Under the pieces are notes generated by a model that was not told the DNA's origin, did no database searches, and was given only the letters and a program-made list of their open reading frames with translations. Shown here piece after piece: positions 45,781-58,759 of a stretch of 64,000 nucleotides of DNA. A program made the translations under genes and the position numbers. The first letter of the stretch is position 1, and each line of letters starts with the position of its first letter. Source of the stretch: Adiantum capillus-veneris (taxonomy: Eukaryota > Streptophyta > Polypodiopsida > Polypodiales > Pteridaceae). The stretch covers positions 87,008,342-87,072,341 of the forward strand of contig CM043953.1 in the NCBI GenBank assembly GCA_014529385.2, in the 5' to 3' direction.

Positions 45781-46378
45781 ATCCTCTACATCCCCATTGT
45801 ACTTGATGTGTAGTCATGGACTGGGCAGAGTTGGCCCCAACCAGAGTAGTCTTGTATGGCTATATGGTTATATACAAGGTGTTCCCTTGGAGGGCTTGTG
45901 GTTGTCTCAATTGTCTATTGTTTTAGTTCTTGTTCCCTGTTGAGTTAATTCTTCAGTTTTATTATTAAGTTTTTGCACTGTTTGTTGATTTGAGCTAGCT
46001 TGTGAGTTTGCATGGATACTACATCTAGAGCATTCCACCACTAGAAAGCATTGTGTGGGCCATTTCCATCTACATAATCTATCTTTTTTTTTTAGAATCC
46101 TTGTAAATAAAAATTTTGTAATTTTTTTTGAAAAGCTATGAAACCCTGAGCTGCAATCTTTTATCATGTATTCAAATCCCAAGTAGCCGTCCATTGGTCA
46201 TTTTGAAAATCCCCAGGTATCTAATACAAAATCCTTAGTTTGAACACATCTATTAACATCATTATCTTTTTGGAAAAGAAATATCTTTTGTTGTATAGCT
46301 GTCGAGGAGTCTTACCAAATGGCGAGCAAATATTTTCGAGCAAGGATAAAAACGAGAGACTTTCTCTCAAACATAGAG
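45781..46378. other. Non-coding stretch, no gene recognised
   Basis: AT-rich, with no supported frame. Confidence 0.5.
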
Positions 46379-46398
46379 TTGTGTGTGTGTGTGTGTGT

Positions 46399-46477
<79 letters not shown>

Positions 46478-46588
46478 ACAAAGTACAATTGGATAAGAGG
46501 GCCTATTGCAATGGTTGTGTCTCTAGCCATCAACTAAGTTGATGCTTGCAATGGTTGTGTCTCTAGCCATTAACTGAGTTGACATTGT
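46379..46588. repeat. (TG)n(CT)n(CA)n compound microsatellite and a 43 bp doublet
   Basis: TG, CT and CA blocks run together at 46379-46480. TTGCAATGGTTGTGTCTCTA GCCAT then occurs at about 46506 and 46549. Confidence 0.9.
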
Positions 46589-46959
46589 GGGGTACAAATA
46601 AAGTCTTAGTAAGCAAGTACATTAGAATAGCAACAAGACATCTATAATCATTCAAGTGATTTGAATGAAACATTGTGGGTCGTGTCACATATGTCTGCTC
46701 CTTGGACATGCCCAATTATATGTTTGTGCACAACTTATGGCAAGAAGCTACATTGCAAGAGACGTTTGTTGTTCAGGGAAACCTCCTCAAGAAGAAAAAG
46801 AAATTCCTTTTATTAGAGGCAAGAATGACACTTAAATGTCTTGAACTTTAGATCACGAGGAGGCATCATGAACACTTTATAGTCAGATGAGACCTTCATT
46901 TTCTTCGGCTCATTGTCTATGTGTGTTAGCTAGGGTATTCAACTTGCCTTGTAAGAGTA

Positions 46960-47180
46960 CCCACATGTGACAAGAAAGTTATTTGGTACATAATGGAAGT
47001 GGCTGTAGCCATCTAAACCGGTGCGAATGGCTACATGCAAGTTTCTAATGGAAATCTTTATGTATGAGTTTCTACAGGTAGATAGCGGGGTTGTTTCATT
47101 TGCCTTCTATGAGCGTCACATGTAACAAAGAAAATTATTTGGTGCATAATGGAATTGCCTATAGCCATCCGTGCCGGCGT
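46960..47180. repeat. CACTA-like subterminal repeats (hairpin motif), degenerate
   Basis: Two blocks share CA.GT.ACAA.GAAA.TTATTTGGT, CATAATGGA and GTAGCCAT, followed by a GCCGG/ACCGG turn and a complementary arm (AATGGCTACATGC in the first; the second arm is broken, reading GGAATGG). The same hairpin motif is near-perfect at 48821-48856. Short GC-rich hairpins next to CAAGAAA ends resemble subterminal repeats of plant CACTA transposons. No transposase is seen. Confidence 0.35.
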
Positions 47181-47239
47181 GGAATGGAAATCTTTACCCG
47201 TCACTCCTGCAAACATTGGCACGATCGTTCAAAAAATGA

Positions 47240-47690
47240 AGGGAAAATCACCAAAATACCCCTCTAGTTTGTGGAAAGTCCCAAAATACACCTCAAAATT
47301 CAAAAATTCCCAAAATACCCTTATATCTATTTTAGTTGGATCGTTCACAATTTCCTAATCTTTATTCTTTTTTGACAATGGAGATCCGTTTTTAGTGCTT
47401 AGCATGTAATTTGTCACAAATTACCTCCCAAAAAAAGACAATTATGTCTAAAAATAATGAAGCAATTCATCTCCAAAACCTACATAACTAGCTCAAATTC
47501 TAGTTTAAGTATCTTGTATTGATAGACAATCAATCTTCTTCTGAAAAGCTACAATTTTTTTAATCTTAGGACACATTTACTCTCACAACTAGGGGTATTT
47601 TTCGGAATTTTGGAAAATTTGAAAGGCATTTTGGGAATTTATGACAAAGTAGGGGTACCCAGTTGGGGAAAATCGAAAAAAGCGATAGAA
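47240..47690. mobile_element. MITE-like fold-back element
   Basis: The left arm (about 47246-47330, with CCAAAATACCCCTCTAGTTT and TTCCCAAAATACCC) is roughly the inverted complement of the right arm (about 47585-47665, with CTAGGGGTATTTTTCGG, GCATTTTGGGAATTT and AGTAGGGGTACC). The spacer of about 250 bases is AT-rich and non-coding. Arms of 80 bp around a small core are typical of MITEs. Exact ends and TSD are not resolved by eye. Confidence 0.45.
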
Positions 47691-47759
47691 TCATGCGAGA
47701 TCCATTTCAAAGCTGAATGGGAGGTGTCGAAGTTTGCAGACAAACATCTGAGTGAAGGG

Positions 47760-48170
47760 GGAGATGCGAGGTGAATTTGGCTGCTCATGCTCCAGCCACA
47801 TGCTGCAGCTGCTCTGCATCCTGTCGCGCAGGGAACTGGCAGCTATGGGGGCACAGGAGGTTCATGCTTTTTTTTATATGTAGGAAATTGTGCTCAACAT
47901 CGCAACACCTATTGCATGCTGTGTTGGCTACGAGAACATTGTGAGGTTGTACCATAATTATGTCGCGCATTTGAACTCCTCATCTGCCTTTTACTCTCTT
48001 GAGAGAGATCTCAACTCAGAAGTGGAATCTGATGAGTATCCGATGAATATAATATCAGCGGAGCCAGTATGTACCATTGTGGCATGTGGAGTTTTTTTAA
48101 TTTGAAAGGTAGTAGGTGGTTCAATTTTTTTTTAAAAAATATGCATAATCTTTTACAGATTTCCTCTTTC
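47760..48170. other. Short unassigned frames on both strands
   Basis: Plus-strand codons at 47890-48105 read MLNIATPIACCVGYENIVRL, with no known domain. A poly-T run at 48125 follows. Confidence 0.25.
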
Positions 48171-48179
48171 TAGTTGTAG

Positions 48180-48511
<332 letters not shown>

Positions 48512-48660
48512 GCATATTCTCCTCCTCGCTTCAATTTTGTATGTGCGTGCACAACAAAAACACTGTCTATAGGCAAGGTGTCTTGGAAGTAGAGTGGGGA
48601 AGAAATTGTGCGCCAAGAGGAAAGGAGGGGAAGGGAGGTAGGGGGCTCAGATCGAGCAGA

Positions 48661-48663
<3 letters not shown>

Positions 48664-48695
<32 letters not shown>
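48664..48695. repeat. Poly-G tract (about 32 G)
   Basis: An uninterrupted G run next to GAGG. Its true length may be mis-sequenced. Confidence 0.85.
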
Positions 48696-48697
<2 letters not shown>

Positions 48698-48820
48698 TTT
48701 GTAAACGCGAAATATACCATCTACTGAATTTTTAAAAAGACGAACGATTATTAGTAGCTATGTATTAAGAATTTCCACAAATTAAAGGAGTATTTTGGTA
48801 ATTATCCCAAAAATGAACTG

Positions 48821-48856
48821 CCTGTAGCCATCCATGCCGGCGTGGATGGCTACAGG
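48821..48856. repeat. 36 bp near-perfect palindrome
   Basis: CCTGTAGCCATCCA and TGGATGGCTACAGG are exact 14 bp complements around an 8 base centre (TGCCGGCG). It is followed by TTTCACGTCACTATTTTTTCTTGTC, which resembles an inverted CACTA terminus. Confidence 0.85.
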
Positions 48857-48896
48857 TAGTTTCACGTCACTATTTTTTCTTGTCTAATGACATGCT

Positions 48897-49834
<938 letters not shown>

Positions 49835-50041
49835 TTGGATGATGACGATGAGGACAACGAGAATGGTGAAGCTCGAGTTGGGGGTGTTTCTTCCAGTTAT
49901 GGGATTCCTGAGGAAACTGCCAAACTCATTCATCACTTGCCTAGCCAATATTTTGCAAGATGTTTTACGGCTCTCTGTGTGTGTCTGGATGAGGAGGAAG
50001 CCCTCGGGCTTGGGGGAGGTGTAGCCTGCTTACAAGGCTGA
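49835..50041 (+). CDS. Possible small exon, acidic N-terminus
   Basis: A 68-codon frame starting MDDDDEDNENGEARVGG and continuing IPEETAKLIHHLPSQYFARC. It is not repeat-derived and its composition is protein-like, but no domain, upstream promoter or downstream exon can be shown. It could be a gene fragment or chance. Confidence 0.2.
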   Translation: MDDDDEDNENGEARVGGVSSSYGIPEETAKLIHHLPSQYFARCFTALCVCLDEEEALGLGGGVACLQG

Positions 50042-50258
50042 GGAGAATGGTAAGGAGAAAGAGCAAGAGGTGCATGCGAAGGCTGAGGAGGATGGTGCAA
50101 CCTGCTTGAGGAATCTGGCATCTTTAAAGTATTAGCGGTATTTTTTTAAAGAGAGAGCCAGTAGGCGAGCAAGAGCTTATGCAACTTTCCTGTAGGCTTA
50201 CAACCTGCACAACGGGGATCCTCTCCTTGCTCATTCAGAAGATACTATAGTCAGTATA

Positions 50259-50323
<65 letters not shown>

Positions 50324-50363
50324 CAAAGAGAGAGAGAGAGAGAGAGGAGAGAGAGGAGAGAGA

Positions 50364-50419
<56 letters not shown>

Positions 50420-50586
50420 CTTTGCATTGCATAAAAATAAACCCTGGAACAGTAACAATGATATAAGTGGGGAAAAAACCCATTAAATCAGACCATAAAA
50501 AATACTTATATAATTAGTGAGAAGTGGCATGAAGTCCGAGAGAGAGAGATAGAGATAGAGATAGAGAGAGAGAGAGAGAAGAGAGG

Positions 50587-50640
<54 letters not shown>
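50259..50640. repeat. Cluster of CT, CA and GA microsatellites
   Basis: CT-CA block at 50259-50322, GA with GGA interruptions at 50326-50419, and GATA/GA/AAG at 50537-50655. The last runs directly into the SINE tail. Confidence 0.95.
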
Positions 50641-50641
<1 letters not shown>

Positions 50642-50795
50642 AGAAGAAGAAGAATAAGGAGAGAATTTTAACTTCGTAGGAAACTATCCCAAGAGACCTT
50701 AAAGATCTATCCGACGAGGAGAGTTGAACTCAAGACCTCTTATTCAAGAGGGAAATGGCATAACCAATCTACCACACTTTGGTGATAAAAAGATT
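50641..50795 (-). mobile_element. tRNA-derived SINE, copy 3 (best preserved)
   Basis: Minus strand: CCAAAGTGTGGTAGATTGGT TATGCC (A box), an anticodon-like arm CCTCTTGAATAAGAGG whose loop holds GAA, and GGTCTTGAGTTCAACTC (B box, 50721-50737). The body continues GATAGATCTTTAAGGTCTC, TTGGGATAGTTTCCTACGA, then a (TTC)n(TC)n tail at 50655-50637. Box order and spacing are those of a tRNA-derived pol III promoter. The Phe-like anticodon is only suggestive. Confidence 0.65.
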
Positions 50796-50829
50796 ATACA
50801 ATTTTCCTCTTTATTAGCACACCCACACA

Positions 50830-50893
50830 CACAAGAATTTTAAGGTTGTAGGAAACTATCCCGAGTGACCTTAAAGATCTATCCACATAGAAA
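50830..50893 (-). mobile_element. SINE body fragment
   Basis: AGAATTTTAAGGTTGTAGGA AACTATCCCGAGTGACCTTAAAGATCTATCC repeats the body of copy 3 about 170 bases away. The head is missing. Confidence 0.6.
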
Positions 50894-50899
50894 CTCTTG

Positions 50900-51415
50900 C
50901 TTGTACAAGTAGTAATCATCTGAATCTTTTTGCTTATGAGAAACTATGTCTTGCCATACTTTTTGAGTGTGTGAAGTATCTCTTGAAACAATTCAAAACT
51001 TCCGTGTAATTCCCTTAACTTCCTCAGGCAAAGGGTCAAACCAAGTGCTAGCATCTTTCCTAAGGACCACCTCAAACATTTCTACACTTTCTTGATTAGT
51101 TACTATCCTCTTGATACGACAAGACATCTTTAAAATTTGCTAAAAATAGTTTTGCATCCTCTCCAGGCTCTCCAAAGAAAAGAGGATATCCAGACATTTG
51201 GCGTTGGCTTTCCACTGAATAGATTCCAAAGTGGTGCACGTTTTTTTCTTGAAAAGATTTACACAATAATGTTTTCTAAATGGCAATTTGTTCTTCAACA
51301 AAATAAATATTTGCACATCAAATGATCTATGACAATCAACAAGAGGTAGGATGACAGGGTTTGGCGATGAAAAAAATTCTCCTACTCTTTGGGCGCCAAA
51401 CATGAACACCATACG
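50900..51415 (-). pseudogene. Gypsy gag fragment (related to 60.6-61.1 kb)
   Basis: The minus frame starts MVFMFGAQRVGEF at 51412 and is open for 90 codons. A second stretch follows with KRIVTNQESVEMFEVVLRKD and STWFDPLPEEVKG, like the Gag core before the capsid tail. The start phrase matches IVFMFGAKKIKRD at about 61040 in the downstream element. The two are therefore related gag N-termini. No zinc knuckle follows here, so it is truncated. Confidence 0.5.
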
Positions 51416-51748
51416 TTGTTGAAAATGGATCTTTATACTAATTGCAACGTTTATTCTAATGTGTGGAGTGAAATGAAAGGAAAAAAAACTCTATTCCTGG
51501 GCCATTATCCATGGTCTATGCATGACCTAATGCTTAAAACAAAACAAAAATATAGACGTCCAAACTAAGGTCGTACCTAATGAGAGGAAAAATAAAAGGA
51601 TTTACTGAAGCGTTTATGAGGGCCCAAAATTCTACAAATTACTTGTTGAAATTGTAATTTTGTGCTTACAATGATATGCACCTTTTGCCTTGCAATAGGA
51701 ACAAACGGGTCATATAAATCTTCGTGATTCATGCAAGCTACTTGATTA

Positions 51749-52497
51749 TGTTAAGTATGGAGCCTGATTTACCCTTGTAATTTTTTGTGGTAAAAGCGCA
51801 CATTTGTAAGGCCCCCATTATGAGGAGAAGCCATCGTACGTGAAGGAAAATCACTCACCGGAAACCAAAATTTTCACAGTCAAAAATCAGGGGCAACTTT
51901 AGGGGCCTCGGGGGCGGAAGCCCTCGAGACTTTTTTTCCCTCGCCAAAATATTCCTTTTCGCCGGAATAGTATGGCCAGACGGCGGCCGGAAAATGGTCG
52001 GAAAACAACCGATCAGTTGGCTGGTGGCTGGAAGTCAATGGCCGGTGGCCGAATTCAAAAGCGGACTTGTCTTCTCAAGGGAGGCCACACATGGGCGGAT
52101 TGAAGGGTCCGATTTGGACTTATCTACACAAGGGCCGCTACACATGGCTGCCTCTCATGAGAGAGGGCAACTCTTTTGGCCTATAAAAGGAGGCCATTTC
52201 TACACACATTTCATAGTGTGTGAAGTTGATGCAACAAGGTGAGTGTGAGGTGGTGAGAGTGAAGCAAGGCGGGAGCTCCATTAAGGGTATAATCCCTTTG
52301 TAAACTACTTCTTGTTTTGAAGTACTAAAGCCATTGAGTGGCTGCTTTCCCGTGGACGTAGACCACATTGGGTGAACCACGTATATCGTGTGTACTCTCT
52401 CTCTCTCTCTACTCTATAATCTCGTGTATGTAAATCTGTCTCTCTCCATGAAGTAATCTACTCAATTATCTATTTAGCTACATCTTATTTCCTAACA
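51749..52497 (+). mobile_element. Solo LTR (749 bp), sister of 30175-31042, opposite orientation
   Basis: It starts TGTTAAGTATGGAGCC and ends TTATTTCCTAACA. Flanks are GATTA and AATTA, a duplication with one change. CCTATAAAAGGAGGCC at about 52180 supplies a TATA box. It matches the other solo LTR in reverse complement over its length, apart from the GA and GGCC expansions there. No internal retroelement DNA adjoins it. Confidence 0.85.
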
Positions 52498-52735
52498 AAT
52501 TACTCTAAAGACTGAGTATTCACAACAACATATACAAGCCGTCCTCAGTGGGGGCACCAATTTAGGTGGTCTGGGGCGGGTAACAAGAAGAGTGGCCTCT
52601 AAGCACCCTTCTACTCACTCGTGCTGCTCAATTGGGTTGGGGTTGGAAAAAACAACAAACACACACACAAACCTGCAACCTAACACTACACAAATTTGGG
52701 GCACCACCTAGTTTTGGATGCGAACTAGGACGCGT

Positions 52736-52791
<56 letters not shown>

Positions 52792-55185
52792 GTTCTTGGG
52801 ATGCTTTGAAATGTATCGGAAATGATCAAGCAAACACAAATATATATGTAAGAAAGAGAGAGAAGAGGGAAGGGGTGCCTGTTGTACTAATACCTTCTTA
52901 CAAATCTGTCATGACCAATCAAAGTGAAATTAGTATTTGTTCAACATAGCTTGAGTAGATTACATCGCCACACATCACAAGAAAATCCACCCCAATCATT
53001 GTCTTAAGGCCAGGGGAGTCCTCTCCAACCTGTCGCCCTCTTACAGTATGTGGGATTTATGGATAAATTGATAACAACACCCAGAGACAAGCTATCAAGA
53101 ACTTAACTAAAACACCAAGACACTTACACATCATTATTGTCCATGAATTCATGTTGGAAGAGAGACAAAGTATCCATGCTTAGTCCAAATCCACCCTCCT
53201 TGATTCACCAAATGTTGGGCTTACACTAGTAGGAGGAATGATAGATTTCCTACTCTCAATTGAATGACCACTCTCTCTTACAATGGCATAGAGATCCCTT
53301 GCTAATCACCCCTAATACAACACATACATATGCATAAGCCAATGAGATTCCACTCAAGAGCTCCTTCTCAAGAGGTTGAGCTTGGCTTCTCAAGCTATAG
53401 TATAGTGCTCTTGCTTATGGCTTTTTTTTGTGCTAGCTACACCCTCCTTTTATAGCAATTTTGAGGACTAGGGTTACTCCTCTAACCATGGTTGGATTAG
53501 ATTTTCAGCACTTTATCTAAAATATTTTGCTTGGAATTATCAAGAAGTTGGTGGGGATAGATGAAGAAAAGAGAGAGGAGAGAAATGGAGGTGATAGGAC
53601 TTTTCATAGTAGGTTAGTGCTAGTAAACTAGTAGAGTTAGTATTTTTATTAATTTACACAATGGAATTGGATATTTACAATGGGAGTATCCATGTAGGAT
53701 ACAAATAAGGAAGAAAAATCTTATGAGGTAAGAAAAGATGGATTTTTACAAGTTGATGCTCCAAGTGTCTTGAGTAGGGCCAATTTTGACGCTTGTTGAC
53801 GTGTTTCCATAGCTTTGACGGTACATTTTTTCTCCCACTTGACCTTCTTTGGGAGCCAAGGTAATTTGAAGATGAGTAATCAATCACATGATGCTGTTTT
53901 CAAGAGAAAAGGCTGAATTTTGTGTTTTTTGCAATAGAAATGGGTAATTTGGAGGAGGAAAAATGAGATAAGGTGATCAATTTTGGGATGGAAGTGTGTG
54001 TAGGAGGCATGAGTTCACCATGGTTTCTCTTATTCTTAAGGTTGAGGAGAAGGTGAGTAGGGTGCAGAGAGGAGTGGTGAGAGAGGTGGGGATGATGATG
54101 TGCTGGAAAGTGCGTGTTGTGAAAGAGGAAAATGATAAAGTGGAAGAGGGAGTGTGGTAGCATAGCTATGGGCAAACTGGGGTCCACCAATAAATATTCA
54201 TAGCTCACAGCTCGCAGCTCAAAAAATTTTGAATTTTTTTGAGGCAACTGTTCATCTCACGAGCTAATTCTTGCCTTTATCACTTTTCAAATTTGGAGAG
54301 CAAGTGATCTTTAAAAAACTCACAAAAAGAGTGTTTTTTTCCACTGCACAAAGTCTTTGTGGGGTGTTCTTTGGATGATTCTTTTGAATGCCTCCAAAGA
54401 GTGAGCCTCCATAATGCATGCATGCATGCCACATATCCTTGACCTTATTTTGTAAGTCTACAATTGAAGATATTGTTGAGATCATGATATAAGTGAATAG
54501 TACAAAAAGGAAATCAAATATTGAGGAGTCTTAAAATATGTACATGTCAAAATATAAATAATACACGTGGAAAAATATAAAGCGGTCAACTTTTAAAAGT
54601 AAATCTTTTCTCATTATGAGGCTACCATAAAAAGATGAATATTTTGGTGTTCTAATCATATGAGAGTAAAAGAGAATAGATGTAGGAAGGAAAAATCTCA
54701 CATAGTGAAAAAAATATACACATAAATAAAACTAGTTTTTTGGTATTTTTTTGGGGTGGGAGTTACATCAAAAATAAGAGAATTTTGCATGAAATTATAT
54801 CTATATGTAATAAAGAGTATGCAAAATGGTAAGAAAAATCATGGTAGTGGTGAGTCAATGTACATAGCATAAATATTTAAATAAATTTCAAAATAATTAG
54901 AAAAATCCTTATATTTAGGCCCTATATAAAATGAAATATTTACACAAAGAGAATAATATATACTTTTATTTTATTTATTTTTATTTTTTTGGCTCAACTA
55001 GCCAATGATTAGCTAATTGAGGGTTTGTAAGGAGACATAAAAAAGTCCCCTAACTCCACACGCCTATGTACAGTGAAAGGGTGAAGATAACCACATTTGT
55101 TTCAGTGATTTGATTAGGGTGAGGTAGCTCTCTCTATGACAATTTCAAATAGCCAAAAAACGGCTATCAATGCCATCTAACGCAC
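52498..55185. other. Non-coding stretch, no gene recognised
   Basis: GA tract at 52736-52790. The words GGGGGCACCAATTTAGGTGG (52549) and TTTGGGGCACCACCTAG (52694) are similar and inverted copies of TGGTGCCCC sites. AT-rich from 53.6 kb on, with only short overlapping frames on the minus strand. Confidence 0.45.
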
Positions 55186-55436
55186 CTGCTTATCTCATGT
55201 CCTCGGCCCGCGGATAGCTTCTTGAGAAGTTTTACGTGCTACCAACTCCTCATTATTATAAAACACCACTGGTACTGGTGATAGTGAAAATCGATGTACT
55301 ATGTACACGCTGTCCTATGTACACATGTGGGCCCCACGTAAACAGCTGGCTCTAGAAAATGGGCAATCTTTATTCGATGCACCATGCATGTGTATGTACA
55401 TATGTGCAATCACTTCTTCCAAAAAATCTGTAACAT
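55186..55436 (-). repeat. LTR-like repeat, left copy (3' end of gypsy element)
   Basis: It matches 62461-62734 (GAAAATCGATGTACTATGTA, CACCATGCATGTGTATGTAC). Read on the minus strand it begins TGTTACAG after the purine-rich AGGGGATGGGCAATTA. It sits just outside the end of the integrase frame. The left side looks truncated at GCCATCT. Confidence 0.6.
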
Positions 55437-55577
55437 AATTGCCCATCCCCTAGTCTGCTAGATCATTCGTGATCAGAAGTAGCAAAAAGAGATATAAGAC
55501 TCGCTGCGTCACAGGTCTCCTCATCCCTCACACACATTACTTGTTTGGCAAGATAGCTTATCTTGCTCCACACATGT

Positions 55578-56560
55578 TTAATCTAGCATGATTAATTTAA
55601 GATGCAATCCATTTACCCTTGACTTATGTAGAATCCCATCCAGGTTTAAGCAATTGTACGTACCATTCGGAAAACACTCCACTACTTTGAAAGGGCCTTC
55701 CCACTTAATTTGAAACTTCTTTTGGAATGTCTTGTCCAACTTACTGTTGTAGCGCAAAACCAAGTCATGTTTCTTGATACCCTTACTTTTGACCTTTTCA
55801 TTTATCTTTTCTATAGATTTATCTTGCATCTGCCCATAATGTTCCAATGCGGTCATCCTATCCAGCTGAACCTCTTGTAATTGTAAGAGCCTCTTTTTTA
55901 ATGATCACTGGATTGCCCACGCAATTCTAACATCTTGACTTCAGGCAACTGTACTTCCACATGCAATAGTGCTTCCTTTCCATATACCAAATGAAATGGA
56001 GTAGAAAAACCTGTACCTGTCTTCGCTGAAGTACGTAAGCCCATAATGCACTAGGCAATTCCAAATCCCAATTCTTTCTTGGTGCTCTGTCACTTTCGAA
56101 AGAATTTGTACCAACTCACCATTGAATCTTTCATTTAAGCGATTACATTGTGGATAATAAGGAGTGGTATGCTGGTGTCTAATCTTCATTTTGCGCATAA
56201 GAAGTTTAGCAGTTTAGCTCTAAATCATGTCCCCTTATCCGAAAGTAGCTCTAGTGCACCCAAAACTTGCAACATATTTCATCGTATTTGTACAAAATTT
56301 TCCACATCTTTTGCAGTGATTTGTTTTACTACTATAGCCTCTGCCCATGTAGAGAGATAGTCCGTGCATTCAAAATAGAGCGCTTGCTTGTGATAGGTAA
56401 CGGGCCTATTGCATCAATCCCCCACTTTTCAAACACATAACACCAATGGTTTTTTGTAGCTCTGGCTTCAACACTCTCTTCCCAAATGCTTGACACCTAT
56501 TGCATGACCTACACCAATGGTGAACATCTTGTGCAAACTAGGCCATACATAACGCTCTTG
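55578..56560 (-). pseudogene. Gypsy integrase
   Basis: The zinc-finger part reads HHWCRSCNRCQ near 56500. The core includes DKGTWFRAKLLNF near 56210-56250 and HQHTTPYYPQCNRLNERFNG at about 56120-56180 (usual form H-x-x-S/T-x-x-Y-P-Q-x-N-G). The C-terminal DNA-binding part has QKKFQIKWEGPFKVVECFPN at about 55650-55715, and an open 92-codon frame ends at 55578. Stops and shifts separate these. No chromodomain follows. Confidence 0.8.
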
Positions 56561-56899
56561 CAAGATCTTATGCAAGGTGATATTTAGAGAAAAATGTCTG
56601 CCACATGCGCCTTATGATTCTCTTCCAACACTCTATAAAGTTTTCCTGCCAAGGTACACGTCTCAAACGGGATCAGCCCCTTTCATGTCGGGCATGTTTG
56701 CCACATGCGCCTTCATGATTCTCTTCCAACACTCTAATAGTTTCTCCTGCCAAGGTACACGTCTCAACACGGGATATTAACCCCTTTCATGTATAAGACA
56801 TCACCAATAAATTTGTACTGTACGCTCTACTCAAAAAACCATACTTCTTTAGACTTCTAAATGTCCTTCAAAATGATTCCTGTTAGCAAAAACTACTCC

Positions 56900-57760
56900 T
56901 TTCTTGAGCCAAACTTTCGGCCATGATAAAGAGGTAATTGGTTCTCAACACAAATAACTTCCAATCATGCTTTGAGCTGCTTCATGTGCCTCTCATTTAA
57001 AGCACGTTCAATGTGTCTAATTGCTCCATACTTCAAACCCTTTTAACAGGCTTTTAATTCTGAAACACATTTCCTTCAATGAGGTGTTCTTGCTTTTCCA
57101 AACACCCACACTTGCTTCACAACTAAAAAGGCATCACTTTTATGCTCAACCTTCTAATCCCATGCTTCAAACAAATGTGTAATCGGCTTCCAATGTAGAA
57201 TATTCAGCCTCAATTGTTACTATGTGCATCCAATTTGAACCCTCTCTTGCATACTAGCTTCCCCTCTACATCATAAAATGCTATACCCCTGCAGCTGCAT
57301 CATGGCTCTTTTATATGATCCATCAAAGAACAACACATGTGCACTCTGATCTGTGGCACTTCTTCAACTACCTTCTCACACCACCTCTTCCTTAACAAGG
57401 AGGGGATTCTCCTTGTAAGTTGCAAATCAACTAGGGTAGCTCTTATGCTGTCTTCCACTAAAAAAGAGAACTCAAACTCTTGCAGCTAATTACCCATTTC
57501 TTCACCACATTTGACATGTTAGTGCCATTAATTAAATGTGGCAAAAAGGCATAACTTGTTAAGAAAACAAAGGGGTCGTGGTAGCAAGTAATGACAAAAT
57601 CATCAACAAGTAAATATTACATTGGCCATCACTAGCTCTACTTTCAAGAATTTTTCTCTGCTACAAGTTCACTCGGCTTGTACAATACATGGCCTCATAT
57701 AATGGCTGGCCTTCCCCTTTTTGCAATAAATGGCTCAATGGTCATCCCCTACTGATGGGT
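56900..57760 (-). pseudogene. Dual RNase H (primary remnant plus archaeal-type copy)
   Basis: A decayed first RNase H ends in LQEFEFSFLVEDSIRATLVD (about 57430-57490). A second one follows with HVLFFDGSYKR (about 57310-57345), AFYDVEGKLVCKRGFKLDAH (about 57215-57275) and EAEYSTLEA (about 57190). The pairing of FDGS with (NN)EAEY is the signature of the extra archaeal-type RNase H known from Tat gypsy elements. Many stops are present. Confidence 0.55.
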
Positions 57761-58700
57761 TTACATAAAACACTTGCTCCAATCAGGAGCCTGCATGGCT
57801 GACAACCCTTCTAAAACTCTTTCACCTCTTGAAACACTTTTCACACTTGTCATCCATTGCAATGGATCCTGCTTTGCCAGTTGTTGTAATGGATAAAGGA
57901 GTTGTGAAGACAATGGAATAAATCTTATGTAATTCACTTTGTGTATAAAGGTTTCCAATTTCTTTGTACTCGTAGTGATGGAAAAGAAAAAATAATAGAC
58001 TAACTTGTCTGGATGAGCCACGATGCCATTTTCTAACACCATATGGCCCAATAACTTCACCCTTGGCTGTGCTAGATGACATTTCTTCGGATTTAGTTGT
58101 CCTCCATATTCATCATATTGAGCCAATACCATCTGTAGCTTCTCATGGTGTTCAACCCTATTTGCGTAGACACAAAAGTCATCCATAAAAGCTTTAACAC
58201 AACTACCAATGAATGGTTCCGGTACCCAATTTGCTTTCTCTTGATACAAAGATGGTCCATTTGACATCCCAAATGGCAATACTGTGTAACAATAACAACC
58301 CCATGGTGTAATGAAAGTTATCTTTGTTCGGTATTTAAGAGAAATCTTCAATTGAAATAGCCTGAAAAACCATCACACACATTGTACCTCTCTAACCTGC
58401 TCACTGAATCCAAGATCTGATCGATGAATGGAAGAGGATATGGGTTCTTCTTGTGGCTGCATTTAAGGGTTTAAAAATCTACATAAATCCTCCACTTCCC
58501 ATCCTTCTTTGGGTTGACTACTTATTGGACTCACCATTCTGTGGTCTCCAATGGGACTATGAACCCTGCCTTCATTAACTTGTCCACTCTTCTGGCAAGG
58601 CTCCACCTTCTCTGTGAACATCCTTCTTAGCCTTTGACACACTGGCTTAGCACCTTCCTTCAGCTTTATATGCATATCTTCTCCTTGAACTCTAATCTTT
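57761..58700 (-). pseudogene. Gypsy reverse transcriptase
   Basis: N-terminal KLMKAGFIVPLETTEW (frame-shifted, about 58550-58600), KKDGKWRICVDF, then YTVLPFGMSNGPSLYQEK (about 58240) and the catalytic VKAFMDDFCVYANRVEHHEK at about 58145-58205 (F-M-D-D). LNPKKCHLAQPRVKLLGHMV follows. This is a complete set of palm and fingers motifs, with Met in place of Val in YxDD. A 196-codon stretch is open, and the N-terminal third is in other frames. Confidence 0.9.
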
Positions 58701-58759
58701 CATATAAAGTAATGAACAAATCAAGAAAACTAGCCAGCATGTGCAAATATATCTCCTTC

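Noticed and set aside
50701-50760. A functional tRNA gene
   Set aside because: A and B boxes and an anticodon-like arm are present, but the acceptor stem cannot be formed and the sequence continues into a SINE body with a TTC tail.
51370-51400. TTTGGCGCCC as a gypsy primer-binding site
   Set aside because: The word lies inside an open gag-like frame and the equivalent position at 61.03 kb varies as codons do (GGCGCC to GGTGCC). No LTR abuts it.
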